Shown: positions 53,060-62,570, numbered from the stretch's first letter. The stretch: 64,000 nucleotides of DNA from Asticcacaulis sp. AC466 (GCF_000495815.1 NZ_AWGE01000017.1:62001-126000), one strand, 5' to 3'. Numbers and translations: made by a program. Notes: a model not told the origin generated them from the sequence alone.

Positions 53060-53587
53060 TTAACCGGCCGTTTTGCCCTTTTCAGCCATATCCGCGCGGA
53101 CGAAATACCACACGAGCAAGGCCACCCCTATACAGATCGCACTGTCGGCGACGTTGAAGACCCACGGGAAAAAGCCCGTTCCCCCAAAGTCGAGAAAGTC
53201 GACGACATAGCCCAGCCGCAACCGGTCGATCCCGTTTCCGATAGCGCCGCCAATGATCAATCCCAGGCTGACGATCAGCCAGGGATTGGTCTTTGTGCGC
53301 ACGTAATCGGCAATTCCGAAGGCCATGCCGAATTGAAACAGCACCAACAGCCATCGGCCCAGGCCGTCTGAAGTCAGAAGGCCGAAGCTGATGCCCTGGT
53401 TATGGACCATGGTGAGCGAAAAGAAGGGCAAAATATTGACCTGCTGTCCGATCTCGCGAAGATTCAGTCCGTAGAGAACCCCAAGCTTGGTTGCCTGGTC
53501 GGCGATTAAGACGAGCAGGGCCAGGCCCAGCGCCTTTAGGCCTTCGGCACTGTACAGGGGCGTAAAATGCGCTTTCAGCTTGTCCAT
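53060..53587 (-). CDS. lspA: Lipoprotein signal peptidase
   Basis: 175 residues with four membrane helices. The two catalytic Asp lie in GGAIGNGIDRLRLGYVVDFLDF and FNVADSAICIG. It removes signal peptides from prolipoproteins such as the DUF3035 protein next door. It starts five bases after the ileS stop, a widely conserved pair. Confidence 0.95.
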   Translation of the reverse strand: MDKLKAHFTPLYSAEGLKALGLALLVLIADQATKLGVLYGLNLREIGQQVNILPFFSLTMVHNQGISFGLLTSDGLGRWLLVLFQFGMAFGIADYVRTKTNPWLIVSLGLIIGGAIGNGIDRLRLGYVVDFLDFGGTGFFPWVFNVADSAICIGVALLVWYFVRADMAEKGKTAG

Positions 53588-53592
53588 AAGGC

Positions 53593-56508
53593 TTATCCGG
53601 CGTGTGTGGCGTCAAAGGCAGCGACGGCGTCGGCATCGCGCAGGCTGAGATCGGGATAGCGTGGGTCGCTACCGACTTCGGGCAAGATGCGCCATGATCT
53701 CTGGCACTTCTGGCCTTCGGCACGGGCGAATTCGACCGCGATCATCGGCAATCCTTCGAGCTTGAAAGAATCGGCCGGGGCCGGTGCGATCGACAGCGTC
53801 GCCTGAGAGGTCCGGAAGACCTCGGCCGCGTCGATGCCGGCGAAGGCTTCATAGGCGGCGTTGTCGGCGATGTAGACGATCGGCGCCGCTTCCAGGGCGG
53901 AGCCTATGACCTTGTCCCGGCGCTTTTCTTCCAAGGCAGCCGTCACGACGGACAACACGGTTTCGATCTTGGACCAGCGCGCGTGTTCGGCCAGGTTGTG
54001 CCACTCGTCAGGTGCGGCGTCCAGGACGCGGAACAGGTTGGCTTCGGCATGGCCGCGACTGGCCCAGGCTTCTTCCATGGTGAAGGTCATGATCGGCGCC
54101 AGCCACAGGGTCAGGCGTTCGAACAGGATATTCATCACCGTCCGGCAGGCGCGGCGGCGCGTGGCCGACGGCTGGTCACAGTACAGGCTGTCCTTGCGGA
54201 TATCGAAATAGAGCGCCGACAGGGTCTGGATGCAGAAATCGGCCACCGGACGGACGACACCGGCGAAATCATAGACGTCATAGGCCGCGCGGACCTTGGC
54301 ATCGAGCGTATAGACCTCATTGAGGATGTAACGCTCAAGCGACGGCATATCGGTGTAGTCAACGGCCTCTTCGGCCGAGAAACCGTTGATGGCGCCCAGC
54401 AGATAGCGCACGGTGTTGCGCAGCTTGCGATAGGCATCAACCGTCGTCTGGATGATCTGCTTGCCGATGCGCAGGTCTTCGGAATAGTCGGCGAAGGCTA
54501 CCCACAGGCGCAGGATTTCCACACCGGCTTCCTTGGCGATGTCCTGGGGCGCGGTGACATTGCCCTTCGATTTCGACATTTTCTCGCCCTGTTCGTCGAG
54601 AACGAAACCGTGCGTCAGGACGGCGTTATAAGGCGCGCGACCTCGGGTGCCGCAGCTTTCGAGCAGGGACGACTGGAACCAGCCGCGATGCTGGTCCGAC
54701 CCTTCGAGATAGAGATCGGCGGGCCAGCGCGAATCGGCGCGGCCTTCGAGGGTAAAGGCGTGGGTGCAGCCCGAATCGAACCACACGTCGAGGATATCCG
54801 TGACCTTTTCGTAGTCGTCCGGATTATAGCCATTGCCGAGAAAATCGGTGTCGGGCCGCGTGAACCAGGCATCGGCCCCGCCTTCGGCGATCATGTCGGT
54901 GATGCGCTTGTTGACGCCTTCGTCCCGAAGCGGCTCGCCCGTCTTCTTGTCCACGAACATGGCCAAAGGCGTACCCCAGTTGCGCTGGCGGCTGATCAGC
55001 CAGTCCGGGCGTGTCTCGACCATGCCGCCAATGCGGTTCTTGCCCATGGCGGGGAAGAATTCGGTGGCGTTGATGGCGGCCATCGCGGTGTTGCGCAGCG
55101 ACTCCTCGCCATCCATACGGATGAACCATTGCGGCGTGTTGCGGAAGATGACCGGCGCCTTGGACCGCCAGGAATGCGGGTAGGAATGTTCGACCCGGCC
55201 GCGCGCCAGAAGGTTGCCGGCTTCGATAAGCTTGTTCATCACCGCACCGTTTGCTTCGCCGAACTTGCCCGCCTTCTTTCCTTCGGTTTCCAGCACCTTC
55301 ATGCCGGCGAAGAGGGGGATGTGCGGATAATAGGCGCCGTCCGGATCGACCGTATCGGGGATGGCGTCAAGCGGATAACCGGATTTGAGCCAGATATTGT
55401 AGTCGTCCGCGCCATGTCCGGGCGCGGTGTGGACAAAGCCCGTTCCGGCGTCATCGGTGACGTGGTCGCCGGCCAGCATCGGGACATTGAAATCGTAATA
55501 GGGATCGTAGGTCGCCAGCGGGTGAGCCAGTCTCAACCCGCTCAGGACGTCGGCAGGCAAGGCAAGGACACGATGCCAGGCCTTGGCGTTCGCAGCTTGC
55601 AGGACGCCTTCGGCCAGTTTGTCGGCCAGGATCAGCTTGTCGCCCACCTTAACCCAGGGCGCAAAACCCAAATCTTCTTCGGACTTTACTTCGGTCACTT
55701 CGTAAAGCGCATAGGCTACGGACGGGTTGAAGCTGATGGCGCGGTTGGCGGGGATCGTCCACGGCGTCGTCGTCCAGATGACGACCGACGCGCCGTTCAG
55801 GGCGTCGACTATGTGCGGCGCATCGCTGCGCAAGGGGAATTTGACCCAGATGGTCGGGGAGACATGCGGATGGTACTCGATTTCCGCATCCGCCAGCGCG
55901 GTACGTTCAACCGGCGACCACATCACCGGTTTGGAGCCGCGATACAGCTGGCCAGACATCAGGAATTTATGAAATTCCGCGGTCACCTTGGCTTCGGTGG
56001 AATAGTCCATGGTGGCGTAACGGTTTTCCCACTCGCCGAGCACCCCCAGGCGTTTGAATTCGTCGCGCTGGCTGTCGATCCACCGCGCGGCATATTCGCG
56101 ACACGCTTTGCGGAACTCAGCCGCGGGCACCTCATCCTTCTTGCGGCCCTTGGCGCGGAATTCTTCTTCGATCTTCCATTCGATCGGCAGGCCGTGGCAA
56201 TCCCAGCCCGGCACGTAATCGACGTCATGGCCGGTGAGGAACTTCGAGCGCACGACGAAGTCCTTCAGGATCTTGTTGAGCGCGTGGCCGATATGGATAT
56301 TGCCGTTGGCATAGGGGGGGCCATCGTGCAGGACGAACAAAGGCGCGCCGGCGGCCTGGCGGGCTTTGCGGACAGCATGGTACAGGTCGGCCTCGTCCCA
56401 CTTTTTCAACATTTCGGGCTCGGCCTTTGGCAGGCCGGCACGCATGGGAAAATCGGTTTCGGGCAGGAAGACGGTGTTGCGGTAATCGCGGGCAGTGGTG
56501 TTGGACAT
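53593..56508 (-). CDS. ileS: Isoleucyl-tRNA synthetase
   Basis: 971 residues. HIGH motif NIHIGHALNK (about 71-80), KMSKS in EKMSKSKGN, and the WDCHGLPIEWK segment identify class I IleRS, with the editing domain between. The C-terminal zinc finger looks decayed: only the first Cys of the usual four remains (KCQRSWRI), and the last pair is replaced by SLRDADAV. It charges tRNA-Ile. No T-box leader is seen. Confidence 0.96.
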   Translation of the reverse strand: MSNTTARDYRNTVFLPETDFPMRAGLPKAEPEMLKKWDEADLYHAVRKARQAAGAPLFVLHDGPPYANGNIHIGHALNKILKDFVVRSKFLTGHDVDYVPGWDCHGLPIEWKIEEEFRAKGRKKDEVPAAEFRKACREYAARWIDSQRDEFKRLGVLGEWENRYATMDYSTEAKVTAEFHKFLMSGQLYRGSKPVMWSPVERTALADAEIEYHPHVSPTIWVKFPLRSDAPHIVDALNGASVVIWTTTPWTIPANRAISFNPSVAYALYEVTEVKSEEDLGFAPWVKVGDKLILADKLAEGVLQAANAKAWHRVLALPADVLSGLRLAHPLATYDPYYDFNVPMLAGDHVTDDAGTGFVHTAPGHGADDYNIWLKSGYPLDAIPDTVDPDGAYYPHIPLFAGMKVLETEGKKAGKFGEANGAVMNKLIEAGNLLARGRVEHSYPHSWRSKAPVIFRNTPQWFIRMDGEESLRNTAMAAINATEFFPAMGKNRIGGMVETRPDWLISRQRNWGTPLAMFVDKKTGEPLRDEGVNKRITDMIAEGGADAWFTRPDTDFLGNGYNPDDYEKVTDILDVWFDSGCTHAFTLEGRADSRWPADLYLEGSDQHRGWFQSSLLESCGTRGRAPYNAVLTHGFVLDEQGEKMSKSKGNVTAPQDIAKEAGVEILRLWVAFADYSEDLRIGKQIIQTTVDAYRKLRNTVRYLLGAINGFSAEEAVDYTDMPSLERYILNEVYTLDAKVRAAYDVYDFAGVVRPVADFCIQTLSALYFDIRKDSLYCDQPSATRRRACRTVMNILFERLTLWLAPIMTFTMEEAWASRGHAEANLFRVLDAAPDEWHNLAEHARWSKIETVLSVVTAALEEKRRDKVIGSALEAAPIVYIADNAAYEAFAGIDAAEVFRTSQATLSIAPAPADSFKLEGLPMIAVEFARAEGQKCQRSWRILPEVGSDPRYPDLSLRDADAVAAFDATHAG

Positions 56509-56743
56509 GAGTCTCAGGTCATATAAAAAGATGTCGGCAAAAAGGCGCGAGAACGAGCTCCCAGCACAGGCTCAACCTGCGCTGGGCCTCAAATTCGTAT
56601 GATCTGGCGGCCGGACATCAACATGGGCTCTGGCTTTATCAGAGCGCCCCAAACTTGCCTAGGGCAAAGTGGCGAAGCCTGCTGGCAGATTTTGGCGATA
56701 CCCGCATTTAGGGTGGGGTACATCGGCCGGCATGGAGGCTTCG

Positions 56744-57373
56744 TTGAGCAAGATCGATCTCAAAACCGAACATAAATCGCTGTATAGCGCGCCCGCAAAG
56801 GACTTCGCCCTGGTCGAGGTGCCACCATTGCAATATCTGATGTTCGATGGTTATGGCGACCCGAATACAGTCGCTGACTATCCACAGGCCATAGAGGCTC
56901 TGTATTCCCTGTCCTATACCCTTAAATTCATGAGCAAGCGGGCCTTTGACCGTGATTACGTGGTGGGGCCGCTTGAGGGGCTCTGGTGGGCAAGGGACAT
57001 GAACAGCTTCGTGGCGCGACAAAAGGACAAATGGTCTTGGACAATGATGATCCTGCAACCGGACTGGATAGAAAAGCCACATCTCTGTGCCGCGCTGAGC
57101 GAGGTCGTGATGAAGAAGGGCCTGCCAGGTCTGGAAAAGGTCCGTCTGGAACGGCTGGAAGAGGGCTTATGCGCTCAAATTCTGCATGTCGGGCCATTTG
57201 ACGACGAAGGGCCGACGCTTGAACGGCTGCATACGGAATGGTTGCCGGCCCATGGGTTAACCGAAGCCGGCAGGCATCATGAAATCTACCTCAGCGATGC
57301 ACGCAAGGTGGCGCCCGATAAACTCAGAACCATCCTGCGTCAACCCGTAAGGCGGGTGAACGCGGCTGGTTGA
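56744..57373 (+). CDS. GyrI-like small-molecule-binding protein
   Basis: 209 residues from TTG 56744, chosen because GGAGG is five bases upstream and the product begins MSKIDLKTEHKSLY, as family members do; an ATG at 56732 overlaps that ribosome site. The fold is the GyrI/AraC effector-binding type (FDGYGDPN, VVGPLEGLWWA, LEEGLCAQILHVGPFDDE). No DNA-binding domain. It may sequester or hydrolyse toxic compounds; substrate unknown. Confidence 0.82.
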   Translation: MSKIDLKTEHKSLYSAPAKDFALVEVPPLQYLMFDGYGDPNTVADYPQAIEALYSLSYTLKFMSKRAFDRDYVVGPLEGLWWARDMNSFVARQKDKWSWTMMILQPDWIEKPHLCAALSEVVMKKGLPGLEKVRLERLEEGLCAQILHVGPFDDEGPTLERLHTEWLPAHGLTEAGRHHEIYLSDARKVAPDKLRTILRQPVRRVNAAG

Positions 57374-57404
57374 CGCGAGCGCAGCGGGGCATTAGCCGAT
57401 AAGC

Positions 57405-57785
57405 ATGCGCTCACGACTTATCGCCGCTTTGGCTATGTTTTTATGCTTTGTTTCGGTTATTGGCCGCGCAGGAAATCAGGCGGACCGGGATAACCGGGCC
57501 CATTGCGCGGCAATCGGTCACGAATTGCAACGTCGTGCGGCGAAGAAGGCTCGCGTGGTGGCGGAGCTGCGCCTACGGCTGGGGGATAAGGCAGGGCAGG
57601 TGGACTTGGCGCGCCTGGCGCAATGGGACGTTTATGTCGCGCGTTTGGACGGGCTGGGGCGTGGTCTGATAGCCAATTTCACTGATCCGTGGCCTATTTC
57701 CGCTGCCGAGCGGCGCTCGGCGCATCTACGCGAGACGGAAGACCTTACGATTGACGGAGAAGGCTGTACCGGTGAAGGTCATTGA
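57405..57785 (+). CDS. Small secreted protein of unknown function
   Basis: 126 residues with a signal peptide (LIAALAMFLCFVSVIGRAGN). The mature part is helical and rich in Arg and Ala, with two Cys (HCAAIGHEL and GEGCTGEGH) that may form a disulphide. No family recognised. It begins 31 nt after the GyrI-like gene and its end overlaps the converging kinase gene by seven bases. Confidence 0.6.
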   Translation: MRSRLIAALAMFLCFVSVIGRAGNQADRDNRAHCAAIGHELQRRAAKKARVVAELRLRLGDKAGQVDLARLAQWDVYVARLDGLGRGLIANFTDPWPISAAERRSAHLRETEDLTIDGEGCTGEGH

Positions 57786-59311
57786 GGAGGCCGCTCTCTG
57801 GTTTTGGGGAGGGTAAAATAGAAGGTGCTACCGTTCCCAGGCGAAGAGTTCGCCCATATTTGCCCGTCATGACTTTCGACGATCTTCCGGCACACGGCTA
57901 GCCCCAGACCCGTTCCTTTTATGGCATCCCACGTGTGCAATCGTCGAAATGGCTCGAATACCTGGGTGACGAAGTCCGACGAGATGCCGATACCGTTGTC
58001 TGAAACGGCAATGCGCCAATAATTGTCTTGCGGGTCGCAGGTGATCCGGATGACGGGGTGAGCGTTGGCGGGCTGATATTTGATGGCGTTCGCTATCAGG
58101 TTTTGGAGTAGCCGAAGCAACTGAACGCTGCTGCCGCTGACGACGGGCAAGGGGGCATTATAAATTTCCACGCCGGAATCGCGGATAAGTTCGCTGAGGT
58201 TTATCTTCACGTGCTCCAGTTGCTCTTCCAGATTGACCTCGCCGAAACTCAGGCTTTCCCGCCCTAGCCGCGCATATTGCAGCAGGTCGTGCACCATGTC
58301 TTGCAAGCGAATCGCGGAGCTGTTGATGATTTCGAGGAATTCCCGGCCATCTGCGTCAAGCTGGGCTTGATATTCATTCACCAGGATTTCGCTGAAATTG
58401 GCGACCATGCGGATGGGTTCCTGCATGTCATGCGATGCAACATAGGCGAAGCGTTCCAACTCCGTGTTGGATTCCATAAGTCGTTGCATCAGCTGCTGGC
58501 GGCTATCTTCCGCAGCTTTTGCCTTGGTGATGTCGCGAATGATGCCGCAAAAATAGACGCCGTCATCCAATTCGTAGCGGCTGATCGACAGGTCCATCGG
58601 AAACTCTGAGCCATCCTTGCGTCTGCCGCGCACCTCGCGACCGCTGGTTCCGATGATATGGGCCTGGCCCGTGCGTTGATAGTTTTCGAGATATCCATCA
58701 TGTTCGCTGTGATACGGCTCAGGCATCAGGACGCGGATATTTTTCCCAGCCAGTTCGGCCGCCGAATACCCGAATATCTTTTCGCACGCCGGGTTGAAGG
58801 TGTCGATTTGTCCGCTGGCATTGATGGTGATCAGGCCGTCAACCGTGCTCGTAACAAGAGACCGGATGCGCGATTCGCTGTCGCGCAGTTCTTTTTCTCT
58901 CTGCTTATGCTGGCTAATGTCGCGGATGATGCCGCAAAAGTGTTGGCGCCCGTCGTGTTCGAAGCGGCTGATCGACAAATCGAGTGGAAATATGGTTCCG
59001 TCCTTGCGCTGACCTGAGACTTCCCGCCCGCTGGTGCCGATTATACGTGCCTTGCCCGTTGTCTTGTAGTGCTCAAGATATCCGTCATGTTCGCTATGGT
59101 ACGGTTCCGGCATCAATACGCGAATATTATGGCCGACGATTTCAAACGCCTCATAGCCGAATATCTTCTCGCAAGCGGGATTGAAACTTTCGATGATGCC
59201 TTGATCATCTATGGTGATCAGGCCGTCGATGGCATTGTCAAAAATCGCCTTGGCCAGGGGAGTGACGCTTTCGGTCGTGGGCGCATTCTGTGGCGGAGCT
59301 TGGATCGGCAT
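57779..59311 (-). CDS. Sensor histidine kinase with tandem FixL-like PAS domains
   Basis: 510 residues, no membrane helix. PAS 1 (about 15-130) and PAS 2 (145-260) are near copies: both carry NPACEKIFGY, NIRVLMPEPYHSEHDGYL and IIGTSGREV. The EHDGYL block matches the FixL haem-ligand region, so haem or oxygen sensing is possible. Then HisKA (FAYVASHDMQEPIRM) and ATPase (NLIANAIKY, SDNGIGIS, GTGLGLAVC) domains, all intact. No response regulator is adjacent. Confidence 0.9.
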   Translation of the reverse strand: MPIQAPPQNAPTTESVTPLAKAIFDNAIDGLITIDDQGIIESFNPACEKIFGYEAFEIVGHNIRVLMPEPYHSEHDGYLEHYKTTGKARIIGTSGREVSGQRKDGTIFPLDLSISRFEHDGRQHFCGIIRDISQHKQREKELRDSESRIRSLVTSTVDGLITINASGQIDTFNPACEKIFGYSAAELAGKNIRVLMPEPYHSEHDGYLENYQRTGQAHIIGTSGREVRGRRKDGSEFPMDLSISRYELDDGVYFCGIIRDITKAKAAEDSRQQLMQRLMESNTELERFAYVASHDMQEPIRMVANFSEILVNEYQAQLDADGREFLEIINSSAIRLQDMVHDLLQYARLGRESLSFGEVNLEEQLEHVKINLSELIRDSGVEIYNAPLPVVSGSSVQLLRLLQNLIANAIKYQPANAHPVIRITCDPQDNYWRIAVSDNGIGISSDFVTQVFEPFRRLHTWDAIKGTGLGLAVCRKIVESHDGQIWANSSPGNGSTFYFTLPKTRERPPQ

Positions 59312-59381
59312 CTACAATTCCTGAAACGCGATGTATTTGGTTTACACGGTTTCGAGATGAGCTTCCACTTGTATGTCGCTC

Positions 59382-60368
59382 CTAAGTTGCCGTGAGGCCG
59401 TCCGCTTGCGTGAACCATGCCCGGGCCTTGGCAGCATCGTTCTGGATTTCCAGTTTCATGGCTTCGAACGAATCGAACTTCGCTTCGGAGCGAATGAAAT
59501 CCAGCAGAGCCGTCTCGACCACCTGTCCATAAACGTCTTCATTGAAGTCGAACAGATAGGTTTCCAGCAGTTCGATGTTTCCGCCGACTGTGGGGCGCAC
59601 GCCGATATTACTGACACCGTTGATCTGGCAGCCGTCGGGGAGGGTGGTGCGGGTCACATAAATGCCATAGCGCGGCCGTTGGTAGTCGCCGAGCCTGAGG
59701 TTGAGCGTCGGGAAGTCGATGGTCCGCCCTTGCTTTGCGCCATGCACGACCTCGCCACTATAGGCCTGCGGGCGGCCTAGAATCGCTGTCGCTGTGGCGA
59801 CATCCCCGGCGAGGAGGGCTTCCCGAACGGCCGAGGATGAGAGTTTGTTCCCCTTAGCGTCCGTCTGGCAGGGCAGTATATCGGTGGTGAAGCCGAGGTC
59901 GGCGCCGAATTTCACCAGGTCGGCCGCATGGCCGCCACCGCGTTTGCCGAATTGAAAATCGAATCCCGCCGAAACATGTGACAGGTGAAGCGTATCGTGC
60001 AGGATGAGACGGGCGAAATCTTCGGCGCTCAGCGAAGACAGATGGCCGTCGAAGCGCAGCACAAATGTATAGTCGATGCCAAGGCGTTCAAAAGCATGCA
60101 GCTGCTGGGGCAGCGTCATCAGGCGGAAGGGCTGGCCGTCCTTGTGAAAGAAGGTCTGCGGATGCGGATCGAAACATATAACCGCCGATGGCGCCCCGTT
60201 GGCTCGCGCGGCGGCGATGGCGGATTCGATGACGTGCTGATGACCAATATGTACGCCGTCGAAGCTGCCGATCGCGGCGCAGGCGCCGGCGGGCAGTGGT
60301 TTATCCGCCGACACGGCATTATCGGCGCCAAGCGTCAGGGTTATAACTGTGAGAGCGGAGGACGGCAC
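59382..60368 (-). CDS. ribF: Bifunctional riboflavin kinase/FMN adenylyltransferase
   Basis: 328 residues. The adenylyltransferase half has GSFDGVHIGHQHVI and the HGAKQGRTIDFPTLNLRL segment starts the kinase half. It makes FMN and FAD from riboflavin. It begins one base after the MaoC-type gene stop; the pair probably forms an operon. No FMN riboswitch is seen. Confidence 0.93.
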   Translation of the reverse strand: MPSSALTVITLTLGADNAVSADKPLPAGACAAIGSFDGVHIGHQHVIESAIAAARANGAPSAVICFDPHPQTFFHKDGQPFRLMTLPQQLHAFERLGIDYTFVLRFDGHLSSLSAEDFARLILHDTLHLSHVSAGFDFQFGKRGGGHAADLVKFGADLGFTTDILPCQTDAKGNKLSSSAVREALLAGDVATATAILGRPQAYSGEVVHGAKQGRTIDFPTLNLRLGDYQRPRYGIYVTRTTLPDGCQINGVSNIGVRPTVGGNIELLETYLFDFNEDVYGQVVETALLDFIRSEAKFDSFEAMKLEIQNDAAKARAWFTQADGLTAT

Positions 60369-60369
60369 T

Positions 60370-60795
60370 TCAGACTGGGCGTTTGGGAGCGATGACGACG
60401 GCGGTTCCGCTCAACATGGTCTTGTTACGCACCTTTACAAGGGTCGATAATGTCACGTGGCCAGATTTCAGATCGATGTCGCGGATCGTCACTTCGACGG
60501 TCGCTTCATCACCAGGGCGTACAGCGCGCTTGAAGTCAAGCGTCTGCGAGACGTAGATGGAGCCACGCCCAGGCAGGTCCGACGCGAGGGTCGCTGAAAT
60601 ATAGGCCCCCAGCAGCATTCCGTGGGCGATGCGCCCTTTGAACGGCGACTGGGCCGCGAAGGCTTCGTCGACATGAACCGGATTATGGTCTGTCGATACG
60701 TCGGCGAAGGCCTGTATGGCCGCATCGTCGACGGTGAAGACGCGCGAGGCGGTCTGATCGATCGACAATTCATCGATATAATAGGTGTTAGTCAT
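60370..60795 (-). CDS. MaoC-like (R)-specific enoyl-CoA hydratase
   Basis: 141 residues of hot-dog fold. The hydratase motif STDHNPVHVDEAFA with catalytic Asp and His, and GRIAHGMLLGAYIS, match PhaJ-type hydratases. It would hydrate trans-2-enoyl-CoA, linking fatty-acid oxidation to polyester synthesis. It heads the ribF unit. Confidence 0.9.
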   Translation of the reverse strand: MTNTYYIDELSIDQTASRVFTVDDAAIQAFADVSTDHNPVHVDEAFAAQSPFKGRIAHGMLLGAYISATLASDLPGRGSIYVSQTLDFKRAVRPGDEATVEVTIRDIDLKSGHVTLSTLVKVRNKTMLSGTAVVIAPKRPV

Positions 60796-61020
60796 AAGCC
60801 TTGCTTATCCAAAATCGTGCCGAAGCGGGACAAAAAAATGAAAACAGCTAGGAAATTTTCACCATAGATCGTAGTTAATATAGTCTATATCATTGAAAAG
60901 TAATGATAATTTTTAAAAACGCTCTTAACCTGATTTTATCGTCTCATGGCTATTCTGGCCCTGTCTTAAAGGAAGGGCCTGCGCTTTTGCAGGGCTAGCT
61001 TAGAAAAAGTGGGGCGTTAC

Positions 61021-61407
61021 ATGGCCATCGATATGTCCATGCCGGTCTTGGTTGTTGATGATTACAAGACCATGCTGCGAATTATCTCCAATCTGCTCAA
61101 GCAGCTTGGGTTTGAAAATGTTGAAGAAGCTTCGGACGGCACCGAGGCGCTCGACAAGATGAAAAAGAGTTCCTATGGCCTGGTCATCTCTGACTGGAAC
61201 ATGGAGCCGATGACCGGCTATGAACTGCTGCTCAAGGTTCGCGCCGATGATGGCCTGAAGCGTACGCCCTTCATCATGGTCACTGCAGAATCAAAGACGG
61301 AAAACGTTATCGCTGCCAAGAAAGCCGGTGTTAACAATTACATTGTTAAACCTTTCAATGCGGCGACCCTGAAACAGAAGATAACAGCTGTTCTCGGTGA
61401 ATTCTAA
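61021..61407 (+). CDS. cheY: CheY-type single-domain response regulator
   Basis: 128 residues from ATG 61021 (GGGG 6-7 bases upstream). Acidic pair VVDDYKTML, phospho-acceptor Asp in VISDWNMEPMTGYELL, Thr in MVTAES and Lys in IVKPF are all as in CheY, including the Trp after the Asp. It should bind the flagellar switch when phosphorylated. cheZ follows at 61435. Other chemotaxis genes are not in the window. Confidence 0.92.
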   Translation: MAIDMSMPVLVVDDYKTMLRIISNLLKQLGFENVEEASDGTEALDKMKKSSYGLVISDWNMEPMTGYELLLKVRADDGLKRTPFIMVTAESKTENVIAAKKAGVNNYIVKPFNAATLKQKITAVLGEF

Positions 61408-61434
61408 GACCTTTATTCAAGTAGGTTGACTTTA

Positions 61435-62415
61435 ATGGCTATGCCCGCATCAAAATTGGACGAAAGTCACGCTGGCGACGTGTATCAGTCCGCCATGTCT
61501 GGCGAATTGGAGCCAAAGCTCATCAATCTGATGCAGCAGTCCGAAGCGCTTGTCGCCCTGATGCGTGGTTTCTTCCAGCAACTCGACAAGCGTCGTTCGG
61601 AAGAATTCAGCATCATCGCCGGCTACATCGCCAAGGCCAAGGAAGAGATCCGCGAAATGCGTCCTCACGACATTTCGCAGGAACGCATTCCGACAGCGGG
61701 TGCGGAATTGGAAGCCATCACCCGCGACACGGAAAATGCCACCCACTCAATCATGAATTCGGCCGAAGCCATGATGGGCTTCTCAATCGATCAGTTCGGC
61801 GGTGACGCCAACGCCTACAAGGCGGCGGTCGATGACGAGGTCATGAAAATTTTCGAGGCCTGTTCGTTCCAGGATATCACCGGCCAGCGCGTCTCTAAGG
61901 TGGTCAATGTCCTGAAGCAGATCGAGGAACGTGTCGGCAAGCTGGCCAACACCCTTGGCGTCGAAGACAGCGACCCGCAGGAGATGACGGCCGAAGAGCG
62001 CCGTCGTCACGACCTGTTGCTTAACGGTCCGGCTATCGGTGGACCTGAGACGAAGCAGGACGCTATCGACGCGATGTTCGACGAAGGTTTTGACGCTGTG
62101 TCTCCGGCCATCAAGCCTGACGCGCTCGCCGCCAAGGTCCCGGAGGCCAAACCGGCCCCCGAGCCCGCAGCGAAAGCGCCAGAACCAGAACCCGCTCCCA
62201 AGGCCGCCCCGACTGCTGTTGCCCCTGCACCTAAGCCAGAACCGGCGCCCGCGCCTAAGCCGGAACCCAAACCTGAGCCCAAGCCTGCTGCCGCATCAGC
62301 GCCAGCGCCGGACACCACCAATTCGCAGGACGATATCGACGCCCTGTTCGACTTCACAGTCGAGGATATGAACAAGACGAACAGCCAGGACGATATCGAC
62401 GCCCTGTTTGACTAA
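61435..62415 (+). CDS. cheZ: CheZ-type CheY-P phosphatase with a repeated docking tail
   Basis: 326 residues from ATG 61435 (AGG nine bases upstream). The catalytic Gln lies in CSFQDITGQRVSKVVNVLKQIEE, within a long helical hairpin. Residues 230-295 are Pro/Ala/Glu/Lys-rich linker. The motif KQDAIDAMFDEGF occurs near 207 and NSQDDIDALFD twice at the end (296-306 and 316-326). This motif resembles the N-terminal CheY-binding peptide of FliM. It dephosphorylates CheY; the tail may hold several CheY molecules. Confidence 0.9.
   Translation: MAMPASKLDESHAGDVYQSAMSGELEPKLINLMQQSEALVALMRGFFQQLDKRRSEEFSIIAGYIAKAKEEIREMRPHDISQERIPTAGAELEAITRDTENATHSIMNSAEAMMGFSIDQFGGDANAYKAAVDDEVMKIFEACSFQDITGQRVSKVVNVLKQIEERVGKLANTLGVEDSDPQEMTAEERRRHDLLLNGPAIGGPETKQDAIDAMFDEGFDAVSPAIKPDALAAKVPEAKPAPEPAAKAPEPEPAPKAAPTAVAPAPKPEPAPAPKPEPKPEPKPAAASAPAPDTTNSQDDIDALFDFTVEDMNKTNSQDDIDALFD
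62320..62412 (+). repeat. Duplicated docking-motif codons at the cheZ 3' end
   Basis: Two copies of the 11-codon unit for NSQDDIDALFD (62320-62352 and 62380-62412) are spaced 60 bp apart, nearly identical in DNA except for synonymous changes. The second copy ends the gene. Confidence 0.85.
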
Positions 62416-62481
62416 ACCTATAAAAAAGCAAAGACATCCACGCCCCGCTAAGAGGGCAGATGGACAATTGCGATGGTGAAG

Positions 62482-62514
62482 AAACGCGGCGGCCTTCCCG
62501 GTCGCCGCGTTTTT
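62482..62514 (+). terminator. Terminator of cheY-cheZ
   Basis: AACGCGGCG and CGCCGCGTT form a stem of nine pairs with a GCCTTCCCGGT-type loop and a T-run after. It lies about 70 nt after the cheZ stop. Confidence 0.9.
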
Positions 62515-62570
62515 GCATTCGGAAACAGAGTGTGTCTTCCATGGCGGTCGACATGGCTTAATCTCTGCGC

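Noticed and set aside
53983-56526. An 847-codon open frame on the plus strand opposite ileS
   Set aside because: It is an antisense shadow: ileS on the other strand has full family motifs, and the plus-strand product has no recognisable domain or ribosome site.
60913-60930. Possible CtrA box upstream of cheY
   Set aside because: TTAA and TTAACC are eight bases apart instead of seven; the seven-base alternative has TAAA as first half, so it is only a weak match.
60960-60990. Sigma-54 type promoter before cheY
   Set aside because: The GG and GC elements are 11 bases apart rather than 10 and the rest of the consensus is poor; the stretch is better read as a short CCTGC/GCAGG hairpin.
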